From an uncultured Amaricoccus sp. (GTDB taxonomy: Bacteria; Pseudomonadota; Alphaproteobacteria; Rhodobacterales; Rhodobacteraceae): a stretch of 51,254 nt of DNA. Both the position numbers and the translations under genes were made by a program. The DNA is taken from the NCBI RefSeq assembly GCF_937891315.1, contig NZ_CALAGI010000052.1, positions 1 through 51,254 on the forward strand. Direction: 5' to 3'. The notes under the pieces are model-generated. The model saw nothing but the letters and a program-made list of their open reading frames with translations. It made no database searches and was not told where the DNA came from. Numbering within the stretch: the first letter of the stretch is position 1; each line of letters begins with the position of its first letter. This document shows, piece after piece, positions 18,578 to 26,420 of the stretch.

Positions 18578-21166
18578 ATGCGTGCCCGCAGCCCCCGCGA
18601 CGATAGCGATACGCAAACCGAAAGCCCTGAATTCCAACGCTTCCTGCTGGAATCGGTGCTCAATCTGAACGGCCAGTTCAATCCCGCTTACCCGCTGAGC
18701 GGGACGCGGCTCGGGGCACCGCTTTCGGACGCCTCGAACTGGCAGGGCGAGGCGCAATCGATGCAGGCCGTGGCCACGGCATGGGCGCCTCTGGTCGGCT
18801 GGCTGGAATACGAGACCGACAACGGCGGACGCATCCGCATCGGCACCGCCTTTCGCATTCCCGGCCCGCGGCCGCTGGCGCTGACGGCGCGGCATATCCT
18901 GCCCCTTATCCTGCCGCCCACCGCGGGGGTCGTCGACTATCCTTTCGCGACGGCGTCGGCGGGGGTCAGCCATCGACCGCTTCGGCTGGTCTTCGACGGC
19001 GGCCCGGTCGACGCAAAGGTGCTCTGGTGTCACAAGACATTCGACCTGTTGCTCTTGGAACTGAATGCCGCCGGGAACCTGCCCCCGGTCGGGCCGGGCA
19101 TTCGCGCGCCCAAGCATAATGAAAAAATCGCGGTGATCGGCTTTCCGCTGGACGCGGGCAACATTGCCAGAGCGGGCAATGGTGTCTTTGGCCAGAGCTC
19201 GCTGGGTCGCAAGCACCTCTCTCCGGGGTTTGTATCGGCCGGCGGCATCCGTACGGCCATGAACTATCACATGGCTTCCACCCTGCCGGGGTTTTCGGGC
19301 GCCCCGGTGATCGCGCTCAGCGACGGGGCGCTGCTCGGGGTGCATGTCTGGGGCAGTTCCGGGGAAGAAGAAAACGCCTGGCTGAACGACCTGTGCGGGC
19401 TGCGGAGCGTCTTTCAGAACGATCAGGAATTCGGGGCGATGGTCCAGCCCCCGAACACTCCGCCCGGTTCCCATGTAACCGGCCCGGTGCCTCTGGATCT
19501 GTCGGGGGGCGCGAGCGCCGAGTCGCGGCTGCGACAGCTCGACCTCGACATGGACGAGCTGCGCGACGAGCCGCTGCTGGCAAGCCTGGCCCAGGACCGG
19601 CCGGATTTTCGCGACCTTGCCTATGTCCCCGGCCTGCGCCGCCCGCGCGACACCGTCCAGCCGCGCGGGCGCAGCCATATCCGCGACCAGAGCGGCCTGT
19701 CCTATTGCGCCGCCTGCGCCCTTGCCGCCGTGATCGAGCGGCAGCTTGCCAACGGCGCCCGCGTCAATGTGCGGATGCTGCATGAAAACGCCCGGTTGCA
19801 GGACGAATGGGCGATCCCCGGCCTGCGCGGCACCAGCCTGCGCGGCGTGATCAAGGGGTTCTTTCACAACGGCGTCTGCCCTGAAGGCCCCGAGGGGCGG
19901 ATCGAGACCGACCCGTATTGGATGCTGACCCGCGAGCGGGCCAAAGCGGCGCGCAAATGCGTGCCGGGCAGCTATTTCCGCGTCGGCCGCAGCGTCACCG
20001 ACATGCGGATGGCCGTGCAGGAAACCGGCGGCGTGCTGATGGCGGCCCGGATACACAAGGGATGGATCAAACCTGACACGGACGGCCGGATCCTGCCCGA
20101 CCCGCGCGTGATCGGCCAGCACGCCTTCGCGGTCACCGGCTACACCCCCGAGGGTTTCATCGTCCAGAACTCCTGGGGCAAGGGCTGGAGCGGCTTCGAA
20201 GGCCGCGACGGCCACGCGCTGTGGAGCTATCAGGACTGGGCCGATTCGATGATCGACGCCTGGACGCTGCGGCTGGCGCCCTCGTCGTCGAGCGCCTTCA
20301 ATCTGGTGGCGCGCGATCTGGACGACAAGCTGCCGATGCCCCGGCGCAGCCAGTTGATCGGACATGTCGTGTCGGTCGAGGCCGACCGCGTCCTGACTTC
20401 CGGTACCCTCGCCATGGGGGTCTTGCCGCTCATGGAAACCATGCGCTTCCTCAAGAGCGAGGAGTTCCGCGCATCCTACGATGCCCTGCTGCTCATCCAT
20501 CACGACCCGTTCCTCGGCAGTGAGCTGGTCGCGCGCATCGCCGGGCAGATGACCAAGCGGCTGAAGCAGGCGCGCATCTATCCGATGCATGTCCTTTACG
20601 GCTTCGATGAAATCGCCACCTGGGTGCTGAGGCTGCGGACCGAGGCCGAGCGGGTCGCCGCCGCCTACGCCGGCTCCGGCGTCGACGGGTCTGACTATCT
20701 CGAGCGCCGGGTGGCACCGCTCGTCAAGCAGGCTCTGGCCAATCTTGAGCCGCGCCTGCGCAGCTCGGCGAAAGATGGACCATTGCGTCAGGTTCTCGAC
20801 CTGCTGACCGGCCCCGACCTGCCCCGGACGATGGTCCTGGCAGCCGGTGCCGGATGCCTGATAGCGCGCGCGACCGCGCTCCCGAAACAGCAATTGCCCC
20901 CCGAACGGAACTTCTGGCTGATGCCGGTTGTCTCAAACCCCGCCGGATATACGGTCCTGCGCCTCGGCGCGGAAACCAGAACCGGGGCCATACCCGGCTA
21001 TGAAGGTGACTGGCCCGATCTGGTCGCCGCGACAACCGGCATGGCAGGCAAACCGCGCAATCTGGCTCGAAGCAAGGGAACCGCGTCGGGTGGCAACCTG
21101 TGCGAGGCGCTGACAGGAAGCGAGTTGACAGAGCGGCTGAGGGGCTCCGTCGCACGAGCCTTGTGA
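18578..21166 (+). CDS. fused trypsin-like and papain-like dual protease
   Basis: This 862-residue protein has no signal peptide. Residues 60-290 form a trypsin-like domain with His106 (LTARHIL), Asp156 (TFDLLLLEL) and Ser240 in PGFSGAPVI. Residues 350-570 form a papain-like C1 domain with Gln371 and Cys377 in IRDQSGLSYCAAC, His515 in GQHAFAVTGY and Asn531 in VQNSWGKGW. Both active sites look complete. Residues 585-862 are not recognised; the strand-helix-strand pattern around 635-690 (DALLLIHHDPF, then RIYPMHVLYGF) recalls a degenerate alpha/beta hydrolase. Start ATG has GAGAGG upstream. Divergent from the oxidase operon. Such multi-hydrolase fusions occur in bacterial conflict systems, so a regulated cytoplasmic effector is possible, but this is inference. 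Confidence 0.88.
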   Translation: MRARSPRDDSDTQTESPEFQRFLLESVLNLNGQFNPAYPLSGTRLGAPLSDASNWQGEAQSMQAVATAWAPLVGWLEYETDNGGRIRIGTAFRIPGPRPLALTARHILPLILPPTAGVVDYPFATASAGVSHRPLRLVFDGGPVDAKVLWCHKTFDLLLLELNAAGNLPPVGPGIRAPKHNEKIAVIGFPLDAGNIARAGNGVFGQSSLGRKHLSPGFVSAGGIRTAMNYHMASTLPGFSGAPVIALSDGALLGVHVWGSSGEEENAWLNDLCGLRSVFQNDQEFGAMVQPPNTPPGSHVTGPVPLDLSGGASAESRLRQLDLDMDELRDEPLLASLAQDRPDFRDLAYVPGLRRPRDTVQPRGRSHIRDQSGLSYCAACALAAVIERQLANGARVNVRMLHENARLQDEWAIPGLRGTSLRGVIKGFFHNGVCPEGPEGRIETDPYWMLTRERAKAARKCVPGSYFRVGRSVTDMRMAVQETGGVLMAARIHKGWIKPDTDGRILPDPRVIGQHAFAVTGYTPEGFIVQNSWGKGWSGFEGRDGHALWSYQDWADSMIDAWTLRLAPSSSSAFNLVARDLDDKLPMPRRSQLIGHVVSVEADRVLTSGTLAMGVLPLMETMRFLKSEEFRASYDALLLIHHDPFLGSELVARIAGQMTKRLKQARIYPMHVLYGFDEIATWVLRLRTEAERVAAAYAGSGVDGSDYLERRVAPLVKQALANLEPRLRSSAKDGPLRQVLDLLTGPDLPRTMVLAAGAGCLIARATALPKQQLPPERNFWLMPVVSNPAGYTVLRLGAETRTGAIPGYEGDWPDLVAATTGMAGKPRNLARSKGTASGGNLCEALTGSELTERLRGSVARAL

Positions 21167-21384
21167 GGGATTCATCCCGCAAATCCAGTGTGATGGCGGG
21201 TGGCATCAGCATACCGGGTACGCCGATCCACAAGAGCTTGAACCAACGGGTTTGATTTCCTCAATGACTATTGACCGCGGGGACAGGGGCGGCGCGGCCG
21301 GAACACACGGATCCGGCAATGACAGGCCGCGCACGGCGTCGGAGCGGCTTGAGGAACCGCCGGGCTATTCCTGGCCGTTTCCCG

Positions 21385-21414
21385 TTGCAGAATGAGTTAT
21401 AGCGTGGTACACTA
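21385..21414 (+). promoter_or_regulatory. higBA promoter and overlapping operator
   Basis: TTGCAG (21385-21390) and TACACT (21408-21413) make a -35/-10 pair with 17-bp spacing. An imperfect dyad, TAGCGTGGTACACTA (21400-21414, 10 of 15 positions symmetric), overlaps the -10. This is the arrangement expected for autorepression by the HigA antitoxin. Confidence 0.45.
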
Positions 21415-21435
21415 GCCCACCATTGGAGTGGACCT

Positions 21436-21732
21436 GTGATCGCGGGCTTTCGAGACGACTGGCTTCGGGTCTTCTTTGTGGATGATGTTCGTTCCCGCGA
21501 CATCCCGCCAGATCTTGAAGCCCGCTTGTTCCGCAAGCTCCAGATGATTGACGACGCCGTGGCCGATCAGGACTTGCGTGTGCCGCCCAGCAATCACTTC
21601 GAGAAGCTGCGCGGCAATCTCGCAGGCTTCCATTCCATCCGCGTCAACCAGCAATGGCGGTTGATCTTCCGCTGGGATGGCGAACGTGGTGAGGCGGACG
21701 GGATTTATCTGGACGATCACAGCTACCGATGA
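21436..21732 (+). CDS. higB: HigB-type toxin, RelE superfamily
   Basis: This is a 98-residue toxin that by family cleaves mRNA on the ribosome. The conserved core reads RLFRKLQMIDDAV, the loop PPSNHFEKLRGN and the C-terminal catalytic strand HSIRVNQQWRLIFRW, ending with a histidine near YLDDHSYR. The start is GTG with GGAG 8 bases upstream. Thirteen bases separate it from the antitoxin gene, in the toxin-first order typical of higBA. It probably stabilises the accessory block next to the tRNA. Confidence 0.93.
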   Translation: MIAGFRDDWLRVFFVDDVRSRDIPPDLEARLFRKLQMIDDAVADQDLRVPPSNHFEKLRGNLAGFHSIRVNQQWRLIFRWDGERGEADGIYLDDHSYR

Positions 21733-21745
21733 AATCGAGGCAACC

Positions 21746-22054
21746 ATGCTGACCACAAAGCGCAAGCCGGCGACTGTCGGCGAGATACTGGCCGAAGAGT
21801 TCATGCGGCCGATGGGACTGACACAAGGCGCGCTCGCCGATGCGATGGGCGTTCAGCGCAAGCACGTCAACGAACTCTGCGGCAATCGCAGGAACGTGAC
21901 GGCTGCGACGGCGCTGATCCTCGCCCGCGTATTCGGCACCAGCCCGGACTTCTGGCTCAACGCGCAGCGGCGCAGCGATCTTTGGGAGGTGATGAATACA
22001 CCCAAGGAACGCGAGCGGGTTGAGCGTGCGCGTCCGTTACGGAATGCGGCCTGA
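21746..22054 (+). CDS. higA: HigA-type antitoxin, XRE helix-turn-helix
   Basis: This 102-residue antitoxin and autorepressor has a helix-turn-helix at about 20-75: GLTQGALADAMGVQRKHVNELCGNRR is the recognition region, split here by the turn at Gly. The family segment PSDFWLNAQ appears as SPDFWLNAQRR. The start ATG with GAGG 6 bases upstream is preferred over an open frame that runs back into higB. It neutralises the HigB toxin and probably binds the dyad at 21400-21414. Confidence 0.93.
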   Translation: MLTTKRKPATVGEILAEEFMRPMGLTQGALADAMGVQRKHVNELCGNRRNVTAATALILARVFGTSPDFWLNAQRRSDLWEVMNTPKERERVERARPLRNAA

Positions 22055-22111
22055 GCGCGGCCAGCGGCTCACTCGTTTGGGTCGATCCAATATCGAGAAG
22101 GGGACATCACC

Positions 22112-22465
22112 ATGACCGTGCCCCTGCGCGCCGCCCTTTGCCCGCGCGTCTCGACGGCGCGGCAGGCCGAGCATGATGCGGTGTGCCAGCGACCGGGCGG
22201 GCTCCATCGCGGAATGCGCTGCGCCGCGTTCGCCCGAGACGCCGCGAAGCGGGCTGAGGCACTCAAGGCGCGGCACGCGGTCAGCAAATCTCGCGCGAAA
22301 GAAACCGGGCCGGTTCATGGTCGTGCCACAATGTGTGGCACGACCGGACCCGCCATCCCCAAGCCACCCAAGCGCGCGACCGCCGCCAAAGCCGCTGCGA
22401 GCAAGACGAACCGCGGCACGGGCGAGCGTGGCGGCGAAGCTGGATCGCGGCGGACCGGCGGATAG
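22112..22465 (+). pseudogene. serine recombinase (resolvase) remnant
   Basis: The first 22 or so residues, LRAALCPRVSTARQAEHD, match the N-terminal catalytic strand of resolvase/invertase-type recombinases, including the nucleophilic serine in RVST. The match then stops: the rest is basic, low-complexity sequence without the catalytic arginines or a DNA-binding domain. A start codon and AAGGGGA ribosome site remain. It is read as a truncated mobile-element gene, consistent with an island end beside a tRNA. A short expressed peptide cannot be excluded. Confidence 0.6.
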
Positions 22466-22488
22466 ACAGGCAAATCTGCCTGTTTTTT
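22466..22488 (+). terminator. intrinsic terminator
   Basis: ACAGGCA and TGCCTGT form a perfect 7-bp stem with an AATC loop, followed by six T residues. It overlaps the last bases of the recombinase remnant frame and ends the plus-strand higBA region before the tRNA. Confidence 0.75.
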
Positions 22489-22549
22489 CCGCTGTCCGAG
22501 CGGGTGCGCGATGATTTCTCGTTTGATATCACATATTTACAGACTGAAG

Positions 22550-22639
22550 TGGCGGTGGGTCAGGGATTCGAACCCTGGAAGGGGTTACCCCCTCGCTAGT
22601 TTTCAAGACTAGTGCCTTCAACCGCTCGGCCAACCCACC
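22550..22639 (-). tRNA. tRNA-Ser(UGA)
   Basis: The minus strand folds as a class II tRNA: acceptor GGTGGGT pairing with ACCCACC, D-arm GCCGAGCGGTTGAAGGC, anticodon stem CTAGT/ACTAG with loop CTTGAAA (anticodon TGA), a long variable arm (GGGGGTAACCCC) and a T-arm with GGTTCGAATCC. CCA is encoded at the 3' end. The 3' end faces the accessory block, making it a candidate integration site. Confidence 0.97.
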
Positions 22640-22788
22640 GAAAGAGCGCCCGGGCGCCGGTCCGTTCTAGCCGTCGGCGACGGAGGCGTCCAGACGCGGC
22701 GCGCGCGAAAGGATGGCGGCCCTTCCCTCGCACCGGGCGGGCCGCTACATCCTCCGGGAGGCAAACCCGAACGGAAAGGCGGTGGGGC

Positions 22789-23190
22789 GTGGCGCGGCGA
22801 CTTCACCCATGGAAGGTCGGCGCGGCGCTGATCCTCGCCGCCTGCGCCGCCGGGCAACCTCCGGGCGGGCCGGGGCCCGACACTTTCGGCGTCACCTTCG
22901 ACGATGCCGACGCACCCGCCGCCTTCTCGCGCGAGATGCTCGGCCGGCGGGATCGACCGAAAGGCGCGCAGGGGCTCTGGGCGACCGTGCCCGGCCTGCG
23001 GCGTCCCGAACGCGCCGAGATCGAGAACCTCGCGAACGGCGCCAAGGTCACCGTCGCGCTCTATTCCGGCGGGACCGCGGGCGAGGCGCGGCTTTCGAAC
23101 GCCGCCGCCGAACTGCTCGGCATCGACGCGACACCGGAGCGCGTGCGGATCACCGCCGTCCGCCGCGAGCCGAGACTCGTCGCGCCCTGA
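22789..23190 (+). CDS. small DPBB-like (RlpA-like) lipoprotein
   Basis: This is a 133-residue predicted lipoprotein. A short positively charged start is followed by a hydrophobic stretch and the lipobox LAAC with Cys19, so it is probably a lipid-anchored envelope protein. The C-terminal half resembles the double-psi beta-barrel of RlpA: IENLANGAKVTVALYSGG, then ARLSNAAAELLGI and RVRITAVRREP, with the central Gly-Pro-Phe part shortened. GTG at 22789 with a purine-rich GGTGGGG upstream is the best start; longer frames run into the tRNA. Catalytic residues of true RlpA transglycosylases cannot be confirmed, so the function is left open. Confidence 0.6.
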   Translation: MARRLHPWKVGAALILAACAAGQPPGGPGPDTFGVTFDDADAPAAFSREMLGRRDRPKGAQGLWATVPGLRRPERAEIENLANGAKVTVALYSGGTAGEARLSNAAAELLGIDATPERVRITAVRREPRLVAP

Positions 23191-23588
23191 CCCCGGCATT
23201 CGCCGCCAGCGCGACACGGTGAGGAAAGCCCCGATGCCCGCGGCCCTGGCCCTCCCGGCGCACGCGGCTTCGGCGGCGCGGGAACCATGTTCCGGCGATC
23301 TCCGTCCCGGGCGATGATCTTCCGGAAAACCCCGCCGGCCGCCGTGCTCCCGGCCCTGACGGTACTCGGCGACCGGGTGACGGATTGCTGTCTGAATCCA
23401 GCGCCCTGCCCCCCATCGCCCCGGGATTCCGTCAAGAATAACGTCCCGTTACGGCGGAGTGTGCGAGGGATCGTGCCCATGTTGCCGCGCAGCAATTAAT
23501 TCGCATTCGCCCGCTGGCCGTGCTTTGACCCTGCCCTCGGCGGGTGCTAGCACGCCAGCCAATCGAATCACGCGACGAGGGTTTCGCG
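23191..23588. other. intergenic stretch before sat-cysC
   Basis: About 400 bases without a recognisable gene. It contains a small dyad, TAACG-TCC-CGTTA (23439-23451), and the promoter-like element at 23525-23553. Nothing else is evident; short frames here have arginine/proline-rich products and no ribosome site. Confidence 0.6.
23525..23553 (+). promoter_or_regulatory. promoter-like element for sat-cysC
   Basis: TTGACC (23525-23530) and TAGCAC (23548-23553) are spaced by 17 bp and lie about 35 bp before the start codon. The TTGACC/TAGCA pattern is common for housekeeping promoters in this bacterial class. Confidence 0.5.
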
Positions 23589-25346
23589 ATGCCTGACGGG
23601 AATATGTCGACCGTGGACGCGGCGACCAAGGACAACAAGATGCCAGCCAACGTTTTCGGTCCCCTGCCGGAGCTCTATGCCTCCCCGGAGAGCGCCGCCA
23701 GGCTGAAGCTGGAGGCCGGCGGCCTGCCTTCGTGGGATCTGACACCCCGCCAGGTCTGCGACCTCGAACTCTTGATGAACGGTGGTTTCTCGCCGCTCGG
23801 AGGCTTCCTCGGCGAAGCCGACTACAACGGCGTCGTCGAGGAGATGCGGCTCGCCGACGGCACGCTCTGGCCGATGCCGGTCACACTCGATGTCAGCCAG
23901 GCCTTCGCGGACAAGGTCGCGCCCGGCGGGGACATCGCGCTCCGCGATCCCGAGGGCGTGATCCTCGCCATCCTGTCGATCAGCGACAAATGGACGCCCG
24001 ACAAGGCGCGCGAGGCCGAGAAGGTGTTCGGCGCCGACGACATCGCGCATCCGGCGGTGAACTACCTCCATCACAAGGCCGGGCCGGTCTATCTCGGCGG
24101 CGCCATCACCGGCATCCAGCAGCCGGTCCACTACGATTTCAAGGCGCGGCGCGACACGCCGAACGAGTTGCGCGCCTTCTTCCGCAAGCTCGGCTGGCGG
24201 CGGATCGTGGCGTTCCAGACCCGGAACCCGCTGCACCGCGCGCATCAGGAGCTGACGTTCCGCGCCGCGCGCGAGGCGCAGGCGAACCTGCTCATCCATC
24301 CGGTGGTCGGCATGACCAAGCCCGGCGACATCGACCATTTCACCCGGGTGCGCTGCTACGAGGCGGTGCTTGACCAGTATCCCGCCTCGACCACCGCGCT
24401 GTCGCTGCTCAATCTCGCGATGCGCATGGGCGGCCCGCGCGAGGCGGTGTGGCACGGCATCATCCGGAGGAACCACGGCTGCACGCACATGATCGTCGGC
24501 CGCGACCATGCCGGCCCCGGCAAGAACAGCCAGGGCAAGAATTTCTACGGCCCCTATGACGCGCAGGACCTGTTCCGCAAGCACCAGGACGAGATCGGAG
24601 TCGAGATGGTCGACTTCAAGCAGATGGTCTATGTCCAGGAGAAGGCGCAGTACGAGCCGCGCGACGAGGTCGCGGCGGGCCAGACCATCCTCGACATCTC
24701 CGGCACCGAACTCCGCCGCCGCCTGCGCGAGGGGCTCGACATTCCCGAATGGTTCAGCTTCCCCGGCGTGGTGGCGGAGCTGCGGCGGACCAGCCCGCCG
24801 CGTGCGCGTCAGGGCTTCACGCTGTTCTTCACCGGCCTGTCGGGGTCCGGCAAGTCGACGGTGGCGAACGCGCTGATGATCAAGCTGATGGAGATGGGCG
24901 GGCGCCCGGTGACGCTGCTCGACGGTGATCTGGTGCGCAAGCATCTCTCCTCCGAGCTCGGCTTCTCCAAGGAGCATCGCAACATCAATATCCGCCGCAT
25001 CGGCTATGTCGCCTCCGAGATCACCAAGAACGGCGGCATCGCGATCTGCGCGCCGATCGCGCCCTACGCCGCGACCCGCCGGGCCGTCCGCGAGGAGATC
25101 GAGCAGTTCGGCGCCTTCGTCGAGGTGCATGTCGCGACCAGCCTCGAGGAATGCGAGAAACGCGACCGCAAGGGTCTCTACAAGCTGGCGCGCGAGGGCA
25201 AGATCAAGGAATTCACCGGCATTTCGGACCCCTATGACGTGCCGGAAGCGCCGGAAGTCCGGCTCGACACCGAAGGGTTCGACGTCGACTACTGCGCGCA
25301 GCAGGTGATCCTGAAGCTCGAGAACATGGGCCTCATCCGGGCCTGA
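23589..25346 (+). CDS. cysNC-type sat/cysC fusion: bifunctional sulfate adenylyltransferase / adenylylsulfate kinase
   Basis: This 585-residue enzyme activates sulfate in two steps, ATP + sulfate to APS and then APS to PAPS. Residues about 25-400 are a homomeric ATP sulfurylase with the nucleotide motif QTRNPLHRAH at 210-219 and VGRDHAGPG further on. Residues about 405-585 are APS kinase with P-loop GLSGSGKST at about 416-424 and the DGDLVRKHLSSELGFS region. The start ATG has GACGAGG 8 bases upstream; the frame is open 15 codons further without support. PAPS serves assimilation, and here also the two sulfotransferases encoded 13-17 kb downstream. The fusion type is sat-like, unrelated to GTPase CysN. 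Confidence 0.96.
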   Translation: MPDGNMSTVDAATKDNKMPANVFGPLPELYASPESAARLKLEAGGLPSWDLTPRQVCDLELLMNGGFSPLGGFLGEADYNGVVEEMRLADGTLWPMPVTLDVSQAFADKVAPGGDIALRDPEGVILAILSISDKWTPDKAREAEKVFGADDIAHPAVNYLHHKAGPVYLGGAITGIQQPVHYDFKARRDTPNELRAFFRKLGWRRIVAFQTRNPLHRAHQELTFRAAREAQANLLIHPVVGMTKPGDIDHFTRVRCYEAVLDQYPASTTALSLLNLAMRMGGPREAVWHGIIRRNHGCTHMIVGRDHAGPGKNSQGKNFYGPYDAQDLFRKHQDEIGVEMVDFKQMVYVQEKAQYEPRDEVAAGQTILDISGTELRRRLREGLDIPEWFSFPGVVAELRRTSPPRARQGFTLFFTGLSGSGKSTVANALMIKLMEMGGRPVTLLDGDLVRKHLSSELGFSKEHRNINIRRIGYVASEITKNGGIAICAPIAPYAATRRAVREEIEQFGAFVEVHVATSLEECEKRDRKGLYKLAREGKIKEFTGISDPYDVPEAPEVRLDTEGFDVDYCAQQVILKLENMGLIRA

Positions 25347-25423
25347 CGCGGGTCGACCTTCCACGCCGTCCGCGGCCGGTCTCGCCGACGGTCGAGACCG
25401 GCGGCCCATTCGTCACGCCCAAC

Positions 25424-25440
25424 GCCCGGCTGGGGCTTTT
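25424..25440 (+). terminator. possible terminator after sat-cysC
   Basis: GCCC and GGGC form a short stem around GGCTG, followed by TTTT. It lies 78 bases after the stop codon. The stem is only 4 bp, so the call is tentative. Confidence 0.4.
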
Positions 25441-25517
25441 GTCCGACCCCTGAGCAAGAGTCAGCCGGCGTGGCCGTTGGTATAGGATCGGTCCGCGGAG
25501 ACATCTCGATCCGAACC

Positions 25518-25534
25518 AGTCAAACGGATCTGGT
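25518..25534 (-). repeat. 17-bp intergenic motif, copy 1
   Basis: Read on the minus strand this is ACCAGATCCGTTTGACT. It matches the sequence at 51005-51021 at 15 of 17 positions. It lies immediately beyond the stop codon of rmlA, in the convergent gap with sat-cysC. Role unknown. Confidence 0.45.
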
Positions 25535-25535
25535 C

Positions 25536-26420
25536 TCAACCGCCGTCGGCGACGCGGAGGAGATAGCGGCCGTATTCCGTCTTGAGATAGGGCTCGGCGA
25601 GGGCGCGGAGCGCGGCGGCGTCGATCCAGCCCTGGGCGAAAGCCACCTCCTCCGGGCAGCCCATCTTCAGGTTCTGCCGGTCCTCGATGGTGCGCACGAA
25701 ATTGCCGGCGTCGAGCAGGCTCGCATGGGTGCCGGTGTCGAGCCAGGCATAGCCGCGGCCCATCCGTTCGACATTGAGCTGGCCGTCGGCGAGGTAGCTG
25801 TTCAGCACCTCGGTGATTTCCAGCTCGCCCCGCGGCGAGGGCCTGGCCGCCGCCGCGCGGGCCGGCGCGGTGCCGTCGAGCACATAGATGCCGGTGACCG
25901 CGAAATTCGAACGCGGCTTCGCCGGCTTCTCCTCGATCGAGAGCACCCGGCCCTCGCGGTCGAACTCGACGACGCCGTAGCGCTCGGGATCGGAGACCTT
26001 GTAGCCGAAGACCGTGCCGCCCTCCGACCGCTCCGCCGCGGAGCGCAGCAACTCGGGCAGGCCGTGGCCGAAGAAGATATTGTCGCCGAGGACCATGGTC
26101 GACGCGGCGCCGTCGAGGAATTCCTCGGTCAGCAGATAGGCCTGGGCCAGCCCCTCGGGCTTCGGCTGGGCGACATAGGTGAATTTCATGTTCCACTGCG
26201 AGCCGTCGCGCAGCAGCCGCTGGAACTGCTCCTGATCGGCGGGGGTGGTGATGATCGCGATCTCGCGCAGGCCGGCCAGCATCAGCACCGACAGCGGATA
26301 GTAGATCATCGGCTTGTCGTAGAGCGGCAGCAGCTGCTTCGACAGCGAATGGGTGATGGGATAGAGCCGGGTGCCTGAGCCGCCGGCCAGGACGATGCCC
26401 TTGCGGGGAGTGCCGTTCAC
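25536..26420 (-). CDS. rfbA: glucose-1-phosphate thymidylyltransferase
   Basis: This 294-residue cytoplasmic enzyme makes dTDP-glucose from dTTP and glucose-1-phosphate, the first step to dTDP-rhamnose. The nucleotide-binding motif GIVLAGGSGTRLYPIT is at the N-terminus; LGDNIFFGHG and the EEKPAKPRS segment are typical of RmlA, as is its length. The GTG start overlaps the TGA of rfbD (GTGA), and the longer open frame only shadows rfbD. Last gene of the rfbB-rfbD-rfbA operon. Confidence 0.95.
   Translation of the reverse strand: MNGTPRKGIVLAGGSGTRLYPITHSLSKQLLPLYDKPMIYYPLSVLMLAGLREIAIITTPADQEQFQRLLRDGSQWNMKFTYVAQPKPEGLAQAYLLTEEFLDGAASTMVLGDNIFFGHGLPELLRSAAERSEGGTVFGYKVSDPERYGVVEFDREGRVLSIEEKPAKPRSNFAVTGIYVLDGTAPARAAAARPSPRGELEITEVLNSYLADGQLNVERMGRGYAWLDTGTHASLLDAGNFVRTIEDRQNLKMGCPEEVAFAQGWIDAAALRALAEPYLKTEYGRYLLRVADGG

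Noticed and set aside
18251..20893. 880-residue minus-strand frame opposite the dual protease
   Set aside because: Low-complexity product with no motifs; the plus strand has two complete protease active sites.
21167..21435. Integrase remnant between the protease and higB
   Set aside because: Short frames here show no tyrosine- or serine-recombinase motif; only the higBA promoter is supportable.
22612..22788. Longer start for the small lipoprotein
   Set aside because: It would overlap the tRNA-Ser gene and precede the signal peptide with arginine-rich sequence.
23568..25409. 613-residue minus-strand frame opposite sat-cysC
   Set aside because: Shadow of a gene with clear ATP sulfurylase and APS kinase motifs.
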